DNA from: Stieleria tagensis
Lineage (GTDB): Bacteria > Planctomycetota > Planctomycetia > Pirellulales > Pirellulaceae
Length of the DNA: 49,133 bases
Reading direction: 5' to 3'
Assembly (NCBI RefSeq): GCF_024129865.1
Contig: NZ_JAMYFE010000043.1
Location: 1-49,133 of the forward strand
Shown here: positions 1 to 9,530 of the stretch, piece by piece
Layout: the number at the start of each line of letters is the position of its first letter
Position numbering within the stretch: the stretch's first letter is position 1
The notes under the pieces: generated by a model
What the model was told of the DNA's origin: nothing
Seen by the model: the letters and a program-made list of their open reading frames with translations, nothing else
Database searches by the model: none
Program-made: the position numbers and the translations under genes

Positions 1-1
1 A

Positions 2-19
2 CTGACGCGTCGGGTTACC
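2..19. repeat. Dispersed hairpin repeat, copy A (right-arm end only)
   Basis: The window opens with the last part of the right arm (core GACGCGTCGGGTTACC) of the hairpin repeat seen whole at 11679-11746 and 25586-25647. The bases that follow (attcccacgg) also resemble those after the copy at 25650 (cttcccacgc), so the similarity extends slightly beyond the arm. The left arm would lie outside the window. The rest of 1-112 holds no gene. Confidence 0.7.
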
Positions 20-112
20 ATTCCCACGGTCGTTGATCCTTCAAAGATTCGATCAACAGCCCGTTACTGCACGAGCTTGTTCGCAGGGCTCGGGTCAGCC
101 GCCAAGCCAGGC

Positions 113-1444
113 CTATTCGTGTCGCAATGCGTCGATCGGATTCATGCGGGCAGCGCGAATCGCAGGATACAAACCGCTGACCAATCCGACGGTGATCGCA
201 ATGATGACCGCCAACGGGATGGTTTCGTAAACGATGGACGGTTTGGCTTCGCGGATGGCGTCCGGAAGCGCTGCAAATTTGTCGGGAAACCCTTCACGGA
301 CCACATAGATCAGCCCTTCGTACATCAACGGCCCTAAGAAGCCGAGCATGATACCAAGCGCCGCACCACAGAAACTGAGCACCAACGTCTCCACCAAGAA
401 CTGGCGGACGATGTCAGCCCGTTTGGCGCCCAGAGCGCGACGAATCCCGATCTCGCGTGTCCGTTCGGTCACGCTAGCCAACATGATGTTCATGATTCCG
501 ATCCCGCCGACGATCAGCGAGATGCAGGCGATTAAAATCCCAATCCCCAGGAACATCATTCGCAGATTGCGTGCCTGTTCGAGCAATTCCAAGGGGACAA
601 CCACAGCCACATCGCCGGCGTCTTTGTGGTTTCGATCCAGCAATGATTCGATCATCTTTGCACTCGAGCGAACTTCATCGACACTGCCGACCTGCAACGT
701 GATCTGGTTGAGTTCCATGATTTCGACTTGAAACTGTCCGCTGCGGCGGGTGACGATGGTATCGCCGACGCGTTTGCGAATCGTTTGGATCGGTACATAA
801 ACATCCGACGAGAAATCTTGGGAATCCAGGGACCCACCGATCGCGGCCGAAGGGTTGCGATCTTCCAAGACGCCGATGACTTTGTAGTAATCCTTGCTTT
901 CGGGGATGTAGACGCGTTTGCCGATCGGGTCTTCATAGGGAAACAATCGTTCCGCCACACCGGCTGAGATCACGCACACGGTGTCGCTGCGGACACAATC
1001 GGCATCGCTCAAGAAACGTCCGCCACGATCTCGGATCGCCAATGCATTGACATCGGCATAGCCTGGTGTGCAACCGACCAATCGACCATCAACGATGCGA
1101 TCGCGATAGGTGAATTGGCGGCGAATTTCGCGGATCGGGATCGCCGTTTCGATCGTCGGAACGCTGGCCAAAATGGTTTCCAGGTCGTTGCGCAACAATC
1201 CGTATTGGACAGATCGCGAACCCGCCAATTTTTCTTCGGGCGGTTTTTGGCTGCGGACAATGATGGTGTTGGCACCCAGCGACTCGATCTGCTTTTGCAC
1301 CTGATCACTGGCGCCTTGGCTGATCGCCGTCAATACAATCACGGCCCAGACGCCGATCAGAATACCGAGCATCGTCAGCGCACTTCGCAACGGGTGCAAA
1401 GCCAGACTCTTGACGCCCAATCGCAGGGTACGCAGCCACAGCAT
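113..1444 (-). CDS. MacB-type ABC transporter permease
   Basis: This 443-residue protein is an inner-membrane permease of the MacB/FtsX superfamily. An N-terminal transmembrane helix (about residues 18-42) is followed by a large extracytoplasmic MacB core domain (about 45-280). Three helices close the protein, near residues 295-320, 345-370 and 405-430. The stretch NIMLASVTERTREIGIRRALGA is the typical FtsX-domain signature after the second helix. The gene starts one base after the ATPase gene ends (1446), so the two are almost certainly co-translated. With the ATPase and the adaptor upstream it forms a MacAB-like tripartite exporter, probably for a small molecule, peptide or lipoprotein. The substrate cannot be read from the sequence. 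Length and topology are normal for the family. Confidence 0.93.
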   Translation of the reverse strand: MLWLRTLRLGVKSLALHPLRSALTMLGILIGVWAVIVLTAISQGASDQVQKQIESLGANTIIVRSQKPPEEKLAGSRSVQYGLLRNDLETILASVPTIETAIPIREIRRQFTYRDRIVDGRLVGCTPGYADVNALAIRDRGGRFLSDADCVRSDTVCVISAGVAERLFPYEDPIGKRVYIPESKDYYKVIGVLEDRNPSAAIGGSLDSQDFSSDVYVPIQTIRKRVGDTIVTRRSGQFQVEIMELNQITLQVGSVDEVRSSAKMIESLLDRNHKDAGDVAVVVPLELLEQARNLRMMFLGIGILIACISLIVGGIGIMNIMLASVTERTREIGIRRALGAKRADIVRQFLVETLVLSFCGAALGIMLGFLGPLMYEGLIYVVREGFPDKFAALPDAIREAKPSIVYETIPLAVIIAITVGLVSGLYPAIRAARMNPIDALRHE

Positions 1445-1445
1445 G

Positions 1446-2267
1446 TTATCGATCGCCTTCTTTCAATAGTTCTTCGACAGCCTTTCGCTGCATTTCTCGC
1501 GCACGTTCACGATCCGCCGGGGCATTGACGTCGTCTCGGTGAAGCTTGCCGTCTTTCAGACGGACCACTCGCTTGGCACGGTCGGCGACAAAATCTTCGT
1601 GCGTCACCAAGATGATCGTTCGCCCCTCTTGGTTGAGTTCGTCAAAGATCGTCAAGATTTCTTCGGTGGTGACCGAGTCCAGGTTCCCGGTCGGTTCGTC
1701 CGCCAGGACAAAATAGGGATCGTTCACTAGCGAACGGGCGATCGCCACCCGCTGTTGCTGGCCACCGGAAAGCTGGGAAGGGCGATGGTCCAGGCGCTCA
1801 CCCAACCCGACGCGTTCGGCCAATGCGATCGATCGGGCGCGTTCTTTGGGCCCGATGTTGCCCTGGTAATACAGCGGCACCTGAATGTTCTCAACCACAC
1901 TCAGTTGCTGGATCAAGTTATACGACTGAAACACAAATCCGATCCGTTGCGATCGGATATCAGCCAATTGGTCGTCGGTCATCGAAGCGATGTCGTCATC
2001 GCCCAACATCAACGATCCTTTGGTCGGTTTGTCTAAGCATCCCAACAGGTTCAGCAGGGTACTTTTACCGCTACCGGACGGTCCCATGATGGCAACGTAG
2101 TCGCCTTCGGGGACATCAAACGAAACCCCACGCAGCGCTTTGACCGTTTCACTTTTGAGCACATAGTGCTTTTGAAGTTTCCGGATCGAAGTCGCCAGTC
2201 GTTTCGGTGTCGTACTGGAGGAATCAGAATTGGGCTCGGCAGAGCGATAGGCGTCGGTCATCGACAT
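1446..2267 (-). CDS. MacB/LolD-type ABC transporter ATP-binding protein
   Basis: This 273-residue cytoplasmic ATPase energises the neighbouring permease. It has a Walker A motif (GPSGSGKST, about residue 62), a Q-loop region (FVFQSYNLI), the ABC signature LSGGQQQRVAIARSL, Walker B with VLADEPTGNLD, and the switch histidine in LVTHE. The GNLDS extension after Walker B is typical of the LolD/MacB/FtsE group. The first 27 residues are a variable polar extension. The C-terminal 40 residues are highly charged and lie beyond the usual domain end. It is 7 bases downstream of the adaptor gene and 1 base from the permease gene, so all three form one operon. Confidence 0.95.
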   Translation of the reverse strand: MSMTDAYRSAEPNSDSSSTTPKRLATSIRKLQKHYVLKSETVKALRGVSFDVPEGDYVAIMGPSGSGKSTLLNLLGCLDKPTKGSLMLGDDDIASMTDDQLADIRSQRIGFVFQSYNLIQQLSVVENIQVPLYYQGNIGPKERARSIALAERVGLGERLDHRPSQLSGGQQQRVAIARSLVNDPYFVLADEPTGNLDSVTTEEILTIFDELNQEGRTIILVTHEDFVADRAKRVVRLKDGKLHRDDVNAPADRERAREMQRKAVEELLKEGDR

Positions 2268-2274
2268 AGTTCAC

Positions 2275-4182
2275 TCAGCCCCCCATTCGTGATTTCAGCA
2301 TCGTCATCAATTCGGCTTTCGTCACCGTTCCATCACCATCGCTATCGGCCTCAGCCAAACGATCTTTCATCCCCGCGTCGACCGAACTCATTTCTTCTGC
2401 GGAAATTTTTCCGTCGCTGTCGCGATCCGCATTTTCCATCATTCGGGTAGCAATCGCAGCGGGGTTGGGGCGACCACCACCTCCGACTCCACCCGGTCCG
2501 CCGGGAGGCCCATCCCCGGGACCACGCTCACCACGGGGTCCACGCTCGCCGCGCGGTCCACGTTCACCATCAGGCCCACCTTCACCCTCGGGGCCACCAC
2601 GATTGCGACCGCTTTCTTCGCCGCGTTCTTCACCGGGGATCCTTGGGCCGCGATCGGGTCGTTCGTCCCCATCAAGAATGGGGGCGGTTTCCGCGATGTC
2701 ACGCATTTCACTGTTATCAACCGATTCGACCTCGGGCAGATCTAGCAACGACAGGTGCTCACGCAGGTTCAACACCACCACGTCGCCTTCTTTCACACCG
2801 TCTTTGATCGTGACCATGGTGTCGTTGGTGGCACCGATTTCGACCTCGGCGGTGCGAAACGATTGTGGGCCCTCTTGAACCAGCGAGTACATTTTGCCGC
2901 CGTGCTCATATAAACCTTGAATCGGCATCTGCAGCGCGTTGGCCAGTTGTTCGACAAAGATCTGCACCTCGGCGGTCATCCCCGTTCGAATTTCTTCGGG
3001 TGGATTCAGGATATCAATCGAAACGGCGTATTCTTTGATCGACGAGCTAAAGAAACTGCTCGGCTCGGCATACCGGTTGACTTTTGTGACGCGCCCTCGC
3101 AGCGCCAAACCTGGCAGCGACCCAACGCCGATCTTCACCGCCATACCCGGGCTGACCAACGTGATTCGGGATTCATTGATATTGCATTTGACCTGCATTT
3201 TGCTGGGATCAGGCAGCCGAATCAGCTCCTGTCGTTCACGCACGGTGGCACCGGCTTCGACGACAAACTCGGCATTTCCCCCGCGGCTGCTATAGCGGTT
3301 GGCGTGCACGACCACTCCCGCCGCTGGTGCCACGATTAGACAGTTTGCGATCTGTTGTTTCGTTTCAGCCAGCTGGGCTTGTTGCTCTTTCAACTCACTC
3401 TGATAGGCAGTCAATTGAGCCTGTGCGGATTCGATATCGCTATCGAACTGCACCAACATTTTTTTACGGGTGAGGTTCTGTAGCACTCGCAGTTGCCCAT
3501 TGGCGGCTTCCAATTGGTTTCGTGCATTGGCAAGGGCGAATCGATCGGCGTCCAGTTGCAGCGATTTGATCAGCCCTTTGGCGACCAAGCGTTGACTGCT
3601 TTCGAGTGCCCGCTGGGCGATGACCAAATCCTGTTCGGCGACCAGTTTCGCACTCAGAATCGTCCGCTCCTCTGTCATATAGACGCCTTCCAGGTATTCC
3701 TGGCGGGCGATGACGGCCTGTTCGACCGCAGCCTTGGCGGTGGTCACATTGGCTTCCGCCGCGATCACGCTGATCTGGTCTTCGTTGAGCGTTTGTTCGA
3801 GCTGTGACGCGTCGAGTTCGACCAGTTTGTCACCCTCTTGGACCCGCGTGCCCTCGTCGATCACCCACAAAATCGATGTCCCACCGGTACCACTGCCACG
3901 CGATTTCACTTGGCACAGCACCTCGATGTTACTACTACTCTCGATTTCACCCTGTTCCAACACGATGTGGTCAAAGGGGCCGCGACTGACCGCTTGGGTG
4001 ATCAAGCCGCTGGTGTCGATTTCGTCGCCGTTGTCAAAAAAGTACAGGTACCCGACCGTGCCCAACACGCCGGCAATCAACAGGCATGCGATCAGGGCGC
4101 CAAAAGTGCCTCCCTGACGATTTCGACGAGACGGGCGATGTGATCCAAACGGCATCACAGCACAAGGGGGGGACGTATTCAT
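2275..4182 (-). CDS. MacA/HlyD-type periplasmic adaptor with collagen-like and EF-hand tail
   Basis: This is the membrane-fusion subunit of the exporter encoded just downstream. From the ATG at 4182 it is 635 residues. The frame stays open to 4440, but those residues look non-coding and no good ribosome-binding site marks either start. A transmembrane anchor (GALIACLLIAGVLGTVGYLYFF) lies near residues 28-50. It is followed by a biotinyl-lipoyl half, a long coiled-coil hairpin rich in A, Q and E (about 130-290), the second lipoyl half (IVAPAAGVVVHANRY) and beta-barrel domains. The C-terminus is unusual: a Pro/Gly/Arg/Glu-rich stretch with collagen-like Gly-X-Y triplets (coded at about 2476-2590), then two EF-hand loops, DRDSDGKISAEE and DSDGDGTVTKAE (coded at about 2310-2430). 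MacA proteins normally lack both. Calcium binding by the tail is inferred from loop residues. Confidence 0.88.
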   Translation of the reverse strand: MNTSPPCAVMPFGSHRPSRRNRQGGTFGALIACLLIAGVLGTVGYLYFFDNGDEIDTSGLITQAVSRGPFDHIVLEQGEIESSSNIEVLCQVKSRGSGTGGTSILWVIDEGTRVQEGDKLVELDASQLEQTLNEDQISVIAAEANVTTAKAAVEQAVIARQEYLEGVYMTEERTILSAKLVAEQDLVIAQRALESSQRLVAKGLIKSLQLDADRFALANARNQLEAANGQLRVLQNLTRKKMLVQFDSDIESAQAQLTAYQSELKEQQAQLAETKQQIANCLIVAPAAGVVVHANRYSSRGGNAEFVVEAGATVRERQELIRLPDPSKMQVKCNINESRITLVSPGMAVKIGVGSLPGLALRGRVTKVNRYAEPSSFFSSSIKEYAVSIDILNPPEEIRTGMTAEVQIFVEQLANALQMPIQGLYEHGGKMYSLVQEGPQSFRTAEVEIGATNDTMVTIKDGVKEGDVVVLNLREHLSLLDLPEVESVDNSEMRDIAETAPILDGDERPDRGPRIPGEERGEESGRNRGGPEGEGGPDGERGPRGERGPRGERGPGDGPPGGPGGVGGGGRPNPAAIATRMMENADRDSDGKISAEEMSSVDAGMKDRLAEADSDGDGTVTKAELMTMLKSRMGG

Positions 4183-4535
4183 GGAAAAAGACAGGCGATT
4201 GGAGGGCGGGATCCGGCGCTTTGGGCCGCTCTGGGCGAGAAAGGCGACCAACCAGTTCAAACCATGATCCGGGGGGAAAGTTTCGTTGCAGCAGGCGTTT
4301 TCGTCGGCACCCATCGGTCCTTCCACCCTGTTTCCAGGCTTGAGCCACCGTGATTCATCGGCCAACCGTCGTGGCTGCGGGGGATCAAAACCCAGCAACG
4401 ATGGGCAAACTGCCGATCGAATTCCGGTTTTTTTGATCAAACCTGCTGCAACGGTGCAGTTTACTACGGCGACAATCCAGACACAGAAAAATCACGACGC
4501 AATCTTGGACGATTTTTCCGCGATGATGACGCGCT
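4183..4535. other. Intergenic gap between lipoate-ligase-like gene and adaptor gene
   Basis: About 350 bases without a convincing gene. Open frames exist on both strands, including the upstream extension of the adaptor frame to 4440, but they show no recognisable domain or good ribosome-binding site. The adaptor promoter may lie here. On the minus strand an in-frame ATG at 4314 is preceded by GGAAGGA at short spacing, a weak alternative start. No strong hairpin was seen. Confidence 0.4.
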
Positions 4536-5282
4536 TCAGTGGCGATCACGCCAATTTTGACAGCCATAACGATCACGCTGTAATTCGTCGACCGCACGCA
4601 GCAGATCGGCCTGCACCGCGGTCGCCAACGGGCCGTCATCGACCTGAAACTCGGCCGCTAAATCGACAGCGAATCGTTGGGGTTCCAGCGGCGCATTGGT
4701 GACAAAATCGCTGTGGTCGCGGCCCTGTCGGTAATCGGGCTGTCGCGGGGCGGTCGCCAGGCAGGCCGCGATTAACGCCAGATCGGCGGCATACAGGATC
4801 GTGCCGTGATACAGCACATGGCTGCGCGTGATCCGCAATGCATTGCCGGAAAACTTTTGATTGTTCCAGGTCAAATCACAGATCCCTTGCATTTCGATGC
4901 CCGGCAATTGGCAACGTGCCGCTGCGAGCACCCGTTGCATGACGAACGTGTGCGCCCCATCGATCTTGCCGGTTTGGGGGTGGTCGCTGATCGCCAACAC
5001 CACGCTGTACATCAGACAACCCGGACCGCCGACGATCGACGCCCCGCCGCTGCAGCGACGATAGATGTCGATGCCGTTGCGTTTACAGAAGTCAGGGTCG
5101 GTTTCGATCCGCAACTTCGACGAGCGGCCCAAAACCACGCTCGGCTGATGCAATTCCCAAGTGCGAAAACTGGATCCGATTTGGCCGGCTTGAGCCGCGT
5201 TCAACAAAGCTTCGTCTAGCGCCAATTGCCGCGCCGGAGACCAAGGCTGGTCGGCGCTGCGGTCTAATCTGATTCTGATCAC
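4536..5282 (-). CDS. Lipoate-protein ligase A / octanoyltransferase family protein
   Basis: This cytoplasmic cofactor-ligase-fold protein attaches or transfers lipoyl or octanoyl groups to E2 or GcvH domains. From the GTG at 5282 it has 248 residues. Family motifs are present: YRRCSGGASIVGGPGCLMYS (substrate-binding loop, about residues 72-92) and the catalytic-lysine region DLTWNNQKFSGNALR, followed by HVLYHGTILY and RQPDYRQGRDHSDFV. The GTG overlaps the TGA of the upstream permease (GTGA, 5279-5282), which implies translational coupling. The frame remains open upstream to 5462, but that part overlaps the permease and is unlike the family. Whether it acts as ligase, octanoyltransferase or amidotransferase cannot be decided. 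No lipoate-dependent enzyme lies nearby. Confidence 0.88.
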   Translation of the reverse strand: MIRIRLDRSADQPWSPARQLALDEALLNAAQAGQIGSSFRTWELHQPSVVLGRSSKLRIETDPDFCKRNGIDIYRRCSGGASIVGGPGCLMYSVVLAISDHPQTGKIDGAHTFVMQRVLAAARCQLPGIEMQGICDLTWNNQKFSGNALRITRSHVLYHGTILYAADLALIAACLATAPRQPDYRQGRDHSDFVTNAPLEPQRFAVDLAAEFQVDDGPLATAVQADLLRAVDELQRDRYGCQNWRDRH

Positions 5283-8200
5283 GAGCCCCTCAGTGAATCC
5301 AGCAAGTGCATTCGCACGACTTTTCCCGCAGCAATCAAGCCGGCCAACAACCCAAACACGACGATCCCCAAGACCAACAGAATCGGTTCGATGATCGGTG
5401 GGCGAATTCCGCTCGACAACGCATGGGGCAACACCGCGATCACTGCACACACGACGCCACAACCGACGCCCATCAACAACAGCGTGGCAGTTTCCCCCAT
5501 CACCATCGCCGCCAATCGTTGCTTGGTGAATCCGATCGCCCGCATCACAGCCAACTCGCTACGACGTTCCAATACGTTTCGGAGCTGTGCGACGGCCAGT
5601 CCGACGGTTCCCAACAACAACCCCAACCCACCCAGACTTTGGAATGTTCGCAAATAAGTGTTTTGCACCGCCATCATTCCGCTCAGCACATCGCCGGCAT
5701 CCGCCACATCCAATCCCACATCACTCAACCGAGTCTCCAACGATTGGGCAATTGAATCGACGTCGTCGCCCGGCGCGTCGATCAAAACCAATTGGTAGCC
5801 ACTGATCGCTGGAAATGCTTTTTCGAAATTGCTTTCGCCGATCATCAGTCGGCCTTGCAGCAACGAATTTTCCAACAACCCGACGACTTCGAAGTGCAAC
5901 GTTTGATTGTCATAGACGAACGCTTTCCGCTCGCCGACACCCTGGATCATCTTCAAACTCCACATCGCGGTGTTCTGGTCCACGATCATTGGAATCGGAT
6001 CGTCGGCCGCTCCGCTGGCTTTGCGATCTAACAATGCCCATGCATTTTGATCCGCAGCTGGCGGATCGCCGGCGGCATAAAACCGAAACCGCCCCAGTTC
6101 GGCCGCGGCCCTCGCTGGCACCCCCAACACCGTCGGTTCGGTGGCTTGATAGAGGTTGTTACAGCTGGCGTCTTGCCCGCTGCGAACGCGCAGCGAAACC
6201 ACGGTGGCGGCGGAAAAGCGCTTGGCATCGACGCCCAACAGGCCTGATTGCACCCCTGGGTCGGACAGGTCTTCGTACAACGGCTGAGCCGCTTGGGCGA
6301 TCAAGTCAAATCCGCCGGTCCCCTCGTCGGTCGGCTGCAAACGAAACGCTGTAATCGCCACGATCAAGAAAGATGCCGTTGCCATCAATCCGATCGTCAG
6401 TGTGCTGCGCAGTGGCGCGCGTGTGGAATTGCTGCGAGCCAACTTGCCCAACGAGTAACTGCCGAGCTGGTCCGACGCCTGACGAGATTGACGCAGTGTC
6501 TCGTAGACGACCATCAGGATTGCCACCAGCAACAGCATGCCGCCGCCGACAAATCCCCCGGCCGCGGTTTGCCCGCCCGAGAGCGCGCCACCGACGCCCG
6601 CTGCAATCGCTAACCCGAACAGTCCCAGCCCGATCCGACCAGGCCAATTCGCTAGCCAACCGATGCGCTGCGAAGCAGCTGCCCCAGCATCGCCATCGTC
6701 CGTCGTTGCCGTCGCGATTGATTGCCTGTCATCGTTGCTACGACGTCCCAACAAATCGACGACCTGGTTCTTCAGCATCGATCGCATTGTCCACGCCAGC
6801 GTGCCGATCCCAATCAACATGCCGGCGACCGCACCACCGATCAAACTGAGCGGGCTGGCGTGAAAGGTCAAAAAAGGAACGGTGACCGCGCCGATCCAAA
6901 ATGTCCGCAGCGCCGCCAACACCAACACCGCATAAGCGATCCCGCCGATCACCCCCAGAATCATTCCGATTGCCGCGATGATCAGCCCTTCGCCAAGAAA
7001 CATGCGGCTGACCTGTCGGCGCTGCAACCCCATCGCCATCATCGTCCCCAACTCTTGGCTGCGGGCGGTCAGTCCTAAACGGAACAACATGGCGATCAAC
7101 ATCACCGCTGAAAAAATCACAAAACAACTGAGCGCCAGAAACAGCCCGTCAAACGGCGTGGTGCCCTGGGAAGCGGTCAGTTGAGACTGACGAATCGAAC
7201 GGACGCTCCATCCCAGTTCTGGCAACAACGGTTTCGTCGCTGTGATCAAGGTTTGCTGTAACTGTTGTTCGTCTGCGACCACATCCGGATCGATTCGCAG
7301 CCCGGTGGTTTTGCCGAATCGGCTGCCGAACAAACGCTGCCCCTCGGCCAACGGGATAAAGGCTTTGGGGGTCAGACGGTGGTTCTTCCAGTAATCATCG
7401 TCGGCGCGTGGAATCTCGCGTGTCAGTTCAAATGGCAGATCCCAATCGCTCATCGAATCTTGGTCGGTGACCCCGGGGACACTGGGCGTCAGATGCGGGT
7501 CGTTGTAGCGTGTCGGCGGCTTGTCAAACTCCGCCGGGCGGCGGCGGAAATAACGTTTGGCCGGCTCGGTGATCGGAACCACATCGGTCACGACCGCGGA
7601 AAAGGTCCGTTCAACTTCTTTCCCGTTTTTGACTTCCGGTTCGTAATAGGCGATGGTCAACCGTGTTCCCGCGGTGGCCTGCAGTCGGTCCGCCGCCCAA
7701 GAGTTCAGGACGATCGGAACCACGTCGGTTGCCCCGTCGTCAGCCGCGTCGTCACGATCAAAATTCAAAGGCAACTGGGGCGATGAATCCATCGCGGTGA
7801 TCGTGCTGTAGGGCACCGTGGCGATCACGTTGCCCTGGTCATCGACCTGTTCAATCGCGTTTGCCAAATAGGTCATCGCCGCCGTGACTGAACCAGCTGG
7901 CAGCGCAGCGGTGATCGCTGCGACCGCGGTTTCATCCAACAGCAATCGATCGCTGGTGACACTGTAGTAATCAAAGATCGTTTCGCCGTCGAACTGCTGG
8001 GTTTCTCGCTGCAGCTTGATCCCCAAATCGTCCAATTCGATTTGCAAACGCTGGGGGTCGATGGGAACCGACGACAATGCCACGTTCGATTGGCCCTCAC
8101 GATCAAGCACCGAAGCGACCAATTCCCGCGACAGAAAGACGTTCTTGGGAGCCGATTGGGTCGGTGCCAGCGAGAACCGTGCCAAGCCGCGATCGGGCAG

Positions 8201-8797
8201 AATGTCGAGAACCTTTAACCGGGGAATGCCTTCGGTTTGCAAATCCTTGCGTCCCAACGGACTGTCGGCCGGCACGGCTTGTTCGGCCGGCAAACGCACC
8301 GTCACCAGATCGCCGATCTGGACACCCAACTCTGTGGCCAATGATTCGGTGAGTACGATCGACTGCTGGTCAGGCATGGCCGACGGGGCGATCCCGGAGA
8401 CATCCATTTTCCAGAACGCTTCGTCACAGCCGATGGTTTGCACGGCTCCCGAACGCCGCACCCCGGATTCACTGCGGGTTTCGATGACCGCGTGATCGAA
8501 CAACACGATGGTCGCCAGGTCGTTGGCGTCGACCCCCAGCGTTTCCGAAGCCCTATCGCTGGCAAAGAATCCGCCCGGCGCGACGACCGAATCGATCTTC
8601 CCGAGTCGTTCAATGGTCAACCCCCGCAGACTGCCGCGCATCGAGTCGCCGACCAACAGCGCGCCGACGATGACGGAGGTTGCGATCGCCACGCCCAAGG
8701 CGACGGCCAGTGACGTCCGCCAGTTGTAGCGAACGCCCGCGGCGACCATGCGGCCGACCGTCAAACCAGGCGATGTCGGTGAGGGCGATGCTGACAT
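5279..8797 (-). CDS. Large two-FtsX-domain ABC transporter permease
   Basis: This 1172-residue inner-membrane protein has the duplicated FtsX architecture. One N-terminal helix (about residues 28-50) is followed by a roughly 500-residue extracytoplasmic region. A bundle of helices lies between about 550 and 670, further helices near 720-740, 752-768 and 800-818, a second extracytoplasmic domain follows (about 820-1045), and three C-terminal helices lie near 1052-1157. The sequence NVLERRSELAVMRAIGFTKQRL is the FtsX signature in the second copy, and SQELGTMMAMGLQRRQVSR in the first. Such double permeases usually pair with a LolD/FtsE-like ATPase. None is adjacent, so it may use the ATPase at 1446-2267 or one elsewhere. 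It lies 7 bases after the kinase gene and overlaps the ligase gene by 4 bases. Confidence 0.9.
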   Translation of the reverse strand: MSASPSPTSPGLTVGRMVAAGVRYNWRTSLAVALGVAIATSVIVGALLVGDSMRGSLRGLTIERLGKIDSVVAPGGFFASDRASETLGVDANDLATIVLFDHAVIETRSESGVRRSGAVQTIGCDEAFWKMDVSGIAPSAMPDQQSIVLTESLATELGVQIGDLVTVRLPAEQAVPADSPLGRKDLQTEGIPRLKVLDILPDRGLARFSLAPTQSAPKNVFLSRELVASVLDREGQSNVALSSVPIDPQRLQIELDDLGIKLQRETQQFDGETIFDYYSVTSDRLLLDETAVAAITAALPAGSVTAAMTYLANAIEQVDDQGNVIATVPYSTITAMDSSPQLPLNFDRDDAADDGATDVVPIVLNSWAADRLQATAGTRLTIAYYEPEVKNGKEVERTFSAVVTDVVPITEPAKRYFRRRPAEFDKPPTRYNDPHLTPSVPGVTDQDSMSDWDLPFELTREIPRADDDYWKNHRLTPKAFIPLAEGQRLFGSRFGKTTGLRIDPDVVADEQQLQQTLITATKPLLPELGWSVRSIRQSQLTASQGTTPFDGLFLALSCFVIFSAVMLIAMLFRLGLTARSQELGTMMAMGLQRRQVSRMFLGEGLIIAAIGMILGVIGGIAYAVLVLAALRTFWIGAVTVPFLTFHASPLSLIGGAVAGMLIGIGTLAWTMRSMLKNQVVDLLGRRSNDDRQSIATATTDDGDAGAAASQRIGWLANWPGRIGLGLFGLAIAAGVGGALSGGQTAAGGFVGGGMLLLVAILMVVYETLRQSRQASDQLGSYSLGKLARSNSTRAPLRSTLTIGLMATASFLIVAITAFRLQPTDEGTGGFDLIAQAAQPLYEDLSDPGVQSGLLGVDAKRFSAATVVSLRVRSGQDASCNNLYQATEPTVLGVPARAAAELGRFRFYAAGDPPAADQNAWALLDRKASGAADDPIPMIVDQNTAMWSLKMIQGVGERKAFVYDNQTLHFEVVGLLENSLLQGRLMIGESNFEKAFPAISGYQLVLIDAPGDDVDSIAQSLETRLSDVGLDVADAGDVLSGMMAVQNTYLRTFQSLGGLGLLLGTVGLAVAQLRNVLERRSELAVMRAIGFTKQRLAAMVMGETATLLLMGVGCGVVCAVIAVLPHALSSGIRPPIIEPILLVLGIVVFGLLAGLIAAGKVVRMHLLDSLRGS

Positions 8798-8804
8798 AAA
8801 TGAA

Positions 8805-9530
8805 TCAACCGAGTCGTTTCAGAATGGGGAATTCCAGCGTGAATTTCGTTCCGCGGCCGACTTCGCTTTGCACGCTGATGCGTCCGCCATGGGCTTCGAT
8901 GATCTTGCGCGCCGTCGGTAATCCGAGCCCACTGCCACCGTCTTTGGTGGTGTAGAACGGTTCGAACATGTGCATGATGGTGTTGTTGTCGACACCGCGT
9001 CCGCTGTCGATCAAATCCAGCGCGACACTGGTTTGGGTAGTGTAGGTGCGTGCCAACAACTGCCCGCCTTTGCCTGTCGCTTCGAGCGCATTTTTGACCA
9101 GATTCATCAGTGCGGCTTGCAGTGAGTCGCTGTGTAATGCGATCGACGGCAGGTCGCTGTCCAGGTAACGCTTGATCTCCACGCCACGCATCGACGCTTC
9201 GGCGTTGTAGGCACGCAAGACCGTGTCGATCTGATCGTTCAGGGATCCCGACACCAGATCGATATCGCGAAGCCGCGCGTAGCGCAAGAAATCCCTTAGC
9301 AAACCCTGCATCCGTTCGCATTGTTCACGGACAATATTCACGCGTTCCAGCGAGCGGCGACTCTCGGGACTGTTCCAATCGACCAGATCTTCGCTGAGCA
9401 AGTCGATATTCATGTGAATCACCGACAACGGATTTTTGATCTCATGCGCCAGAGAACCTGCTAGCTCGGCGAGTTCTTCGTATTGTTCTCGGAGAGCGTC
9501 GATCGCGGAGGGGTTGTCGTTGGCGGTCAT
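8805..9530 (-). CDS. Cytoplasmic sensor histidine kinase, NtrB-like
   Basis: This 241-residue kinase consists of little more than the catalytic core. A short N-terminal helix leads to the H-box SLAHEIKNPLSVIHMNIDLL (phospho-acceptor His29) and the dimerisation helices. The HATPase_c domain follows, with N-box LMNLVKNALEAT, G1 DSGRGVD, F-box FEPFYTTK and G2 GGSGLGL. There is no membrane segment, HAMP or PAS domain, so the input signal must reach it through a partner or through its short N-terminus. No response regulator is encoded in the window. It is the first gene of the minus-strand run ending at 113 and may control that exporter set, which is inference from position. Confidence 0.93.
   Translation of the reverse strand: MTANDNPSAIDALREQYEELAELAGSLAHEIKNPLSVIHMNIDLLSEDLVDWNSPESRRSLERVNIVREQCERMQGLLRDFLRYARLRDIDLVSGSLNDQIDTVLRAYNAEASMRGVEIKRYLDSDLPSIALHSDSLQAALMNLVKNALEATGKGGQLLARTYTTQTSVALDLIDSGRGVDNNTIMHMFEPFYTTKDGGSGLGLPTARKIIEAHGGRISVQSEVGRGTKFTLEFPILKRLG

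Noticed and set aside
1799-1815. A match to the repeat core (AACCCGACGCGT) inside the ABC ATPase gene
   Set aside because: It encodes the normal family residues ERVGLG, has no second arm or module, and is probably a chance match helped by codon bias.
2461-2878. Proline-rich frame on the plus strand opposite the adaptor tail
   Set aside because: It is the mirror of the glycine-rich collagen-like coding sequence and has no start context or conserved domain.
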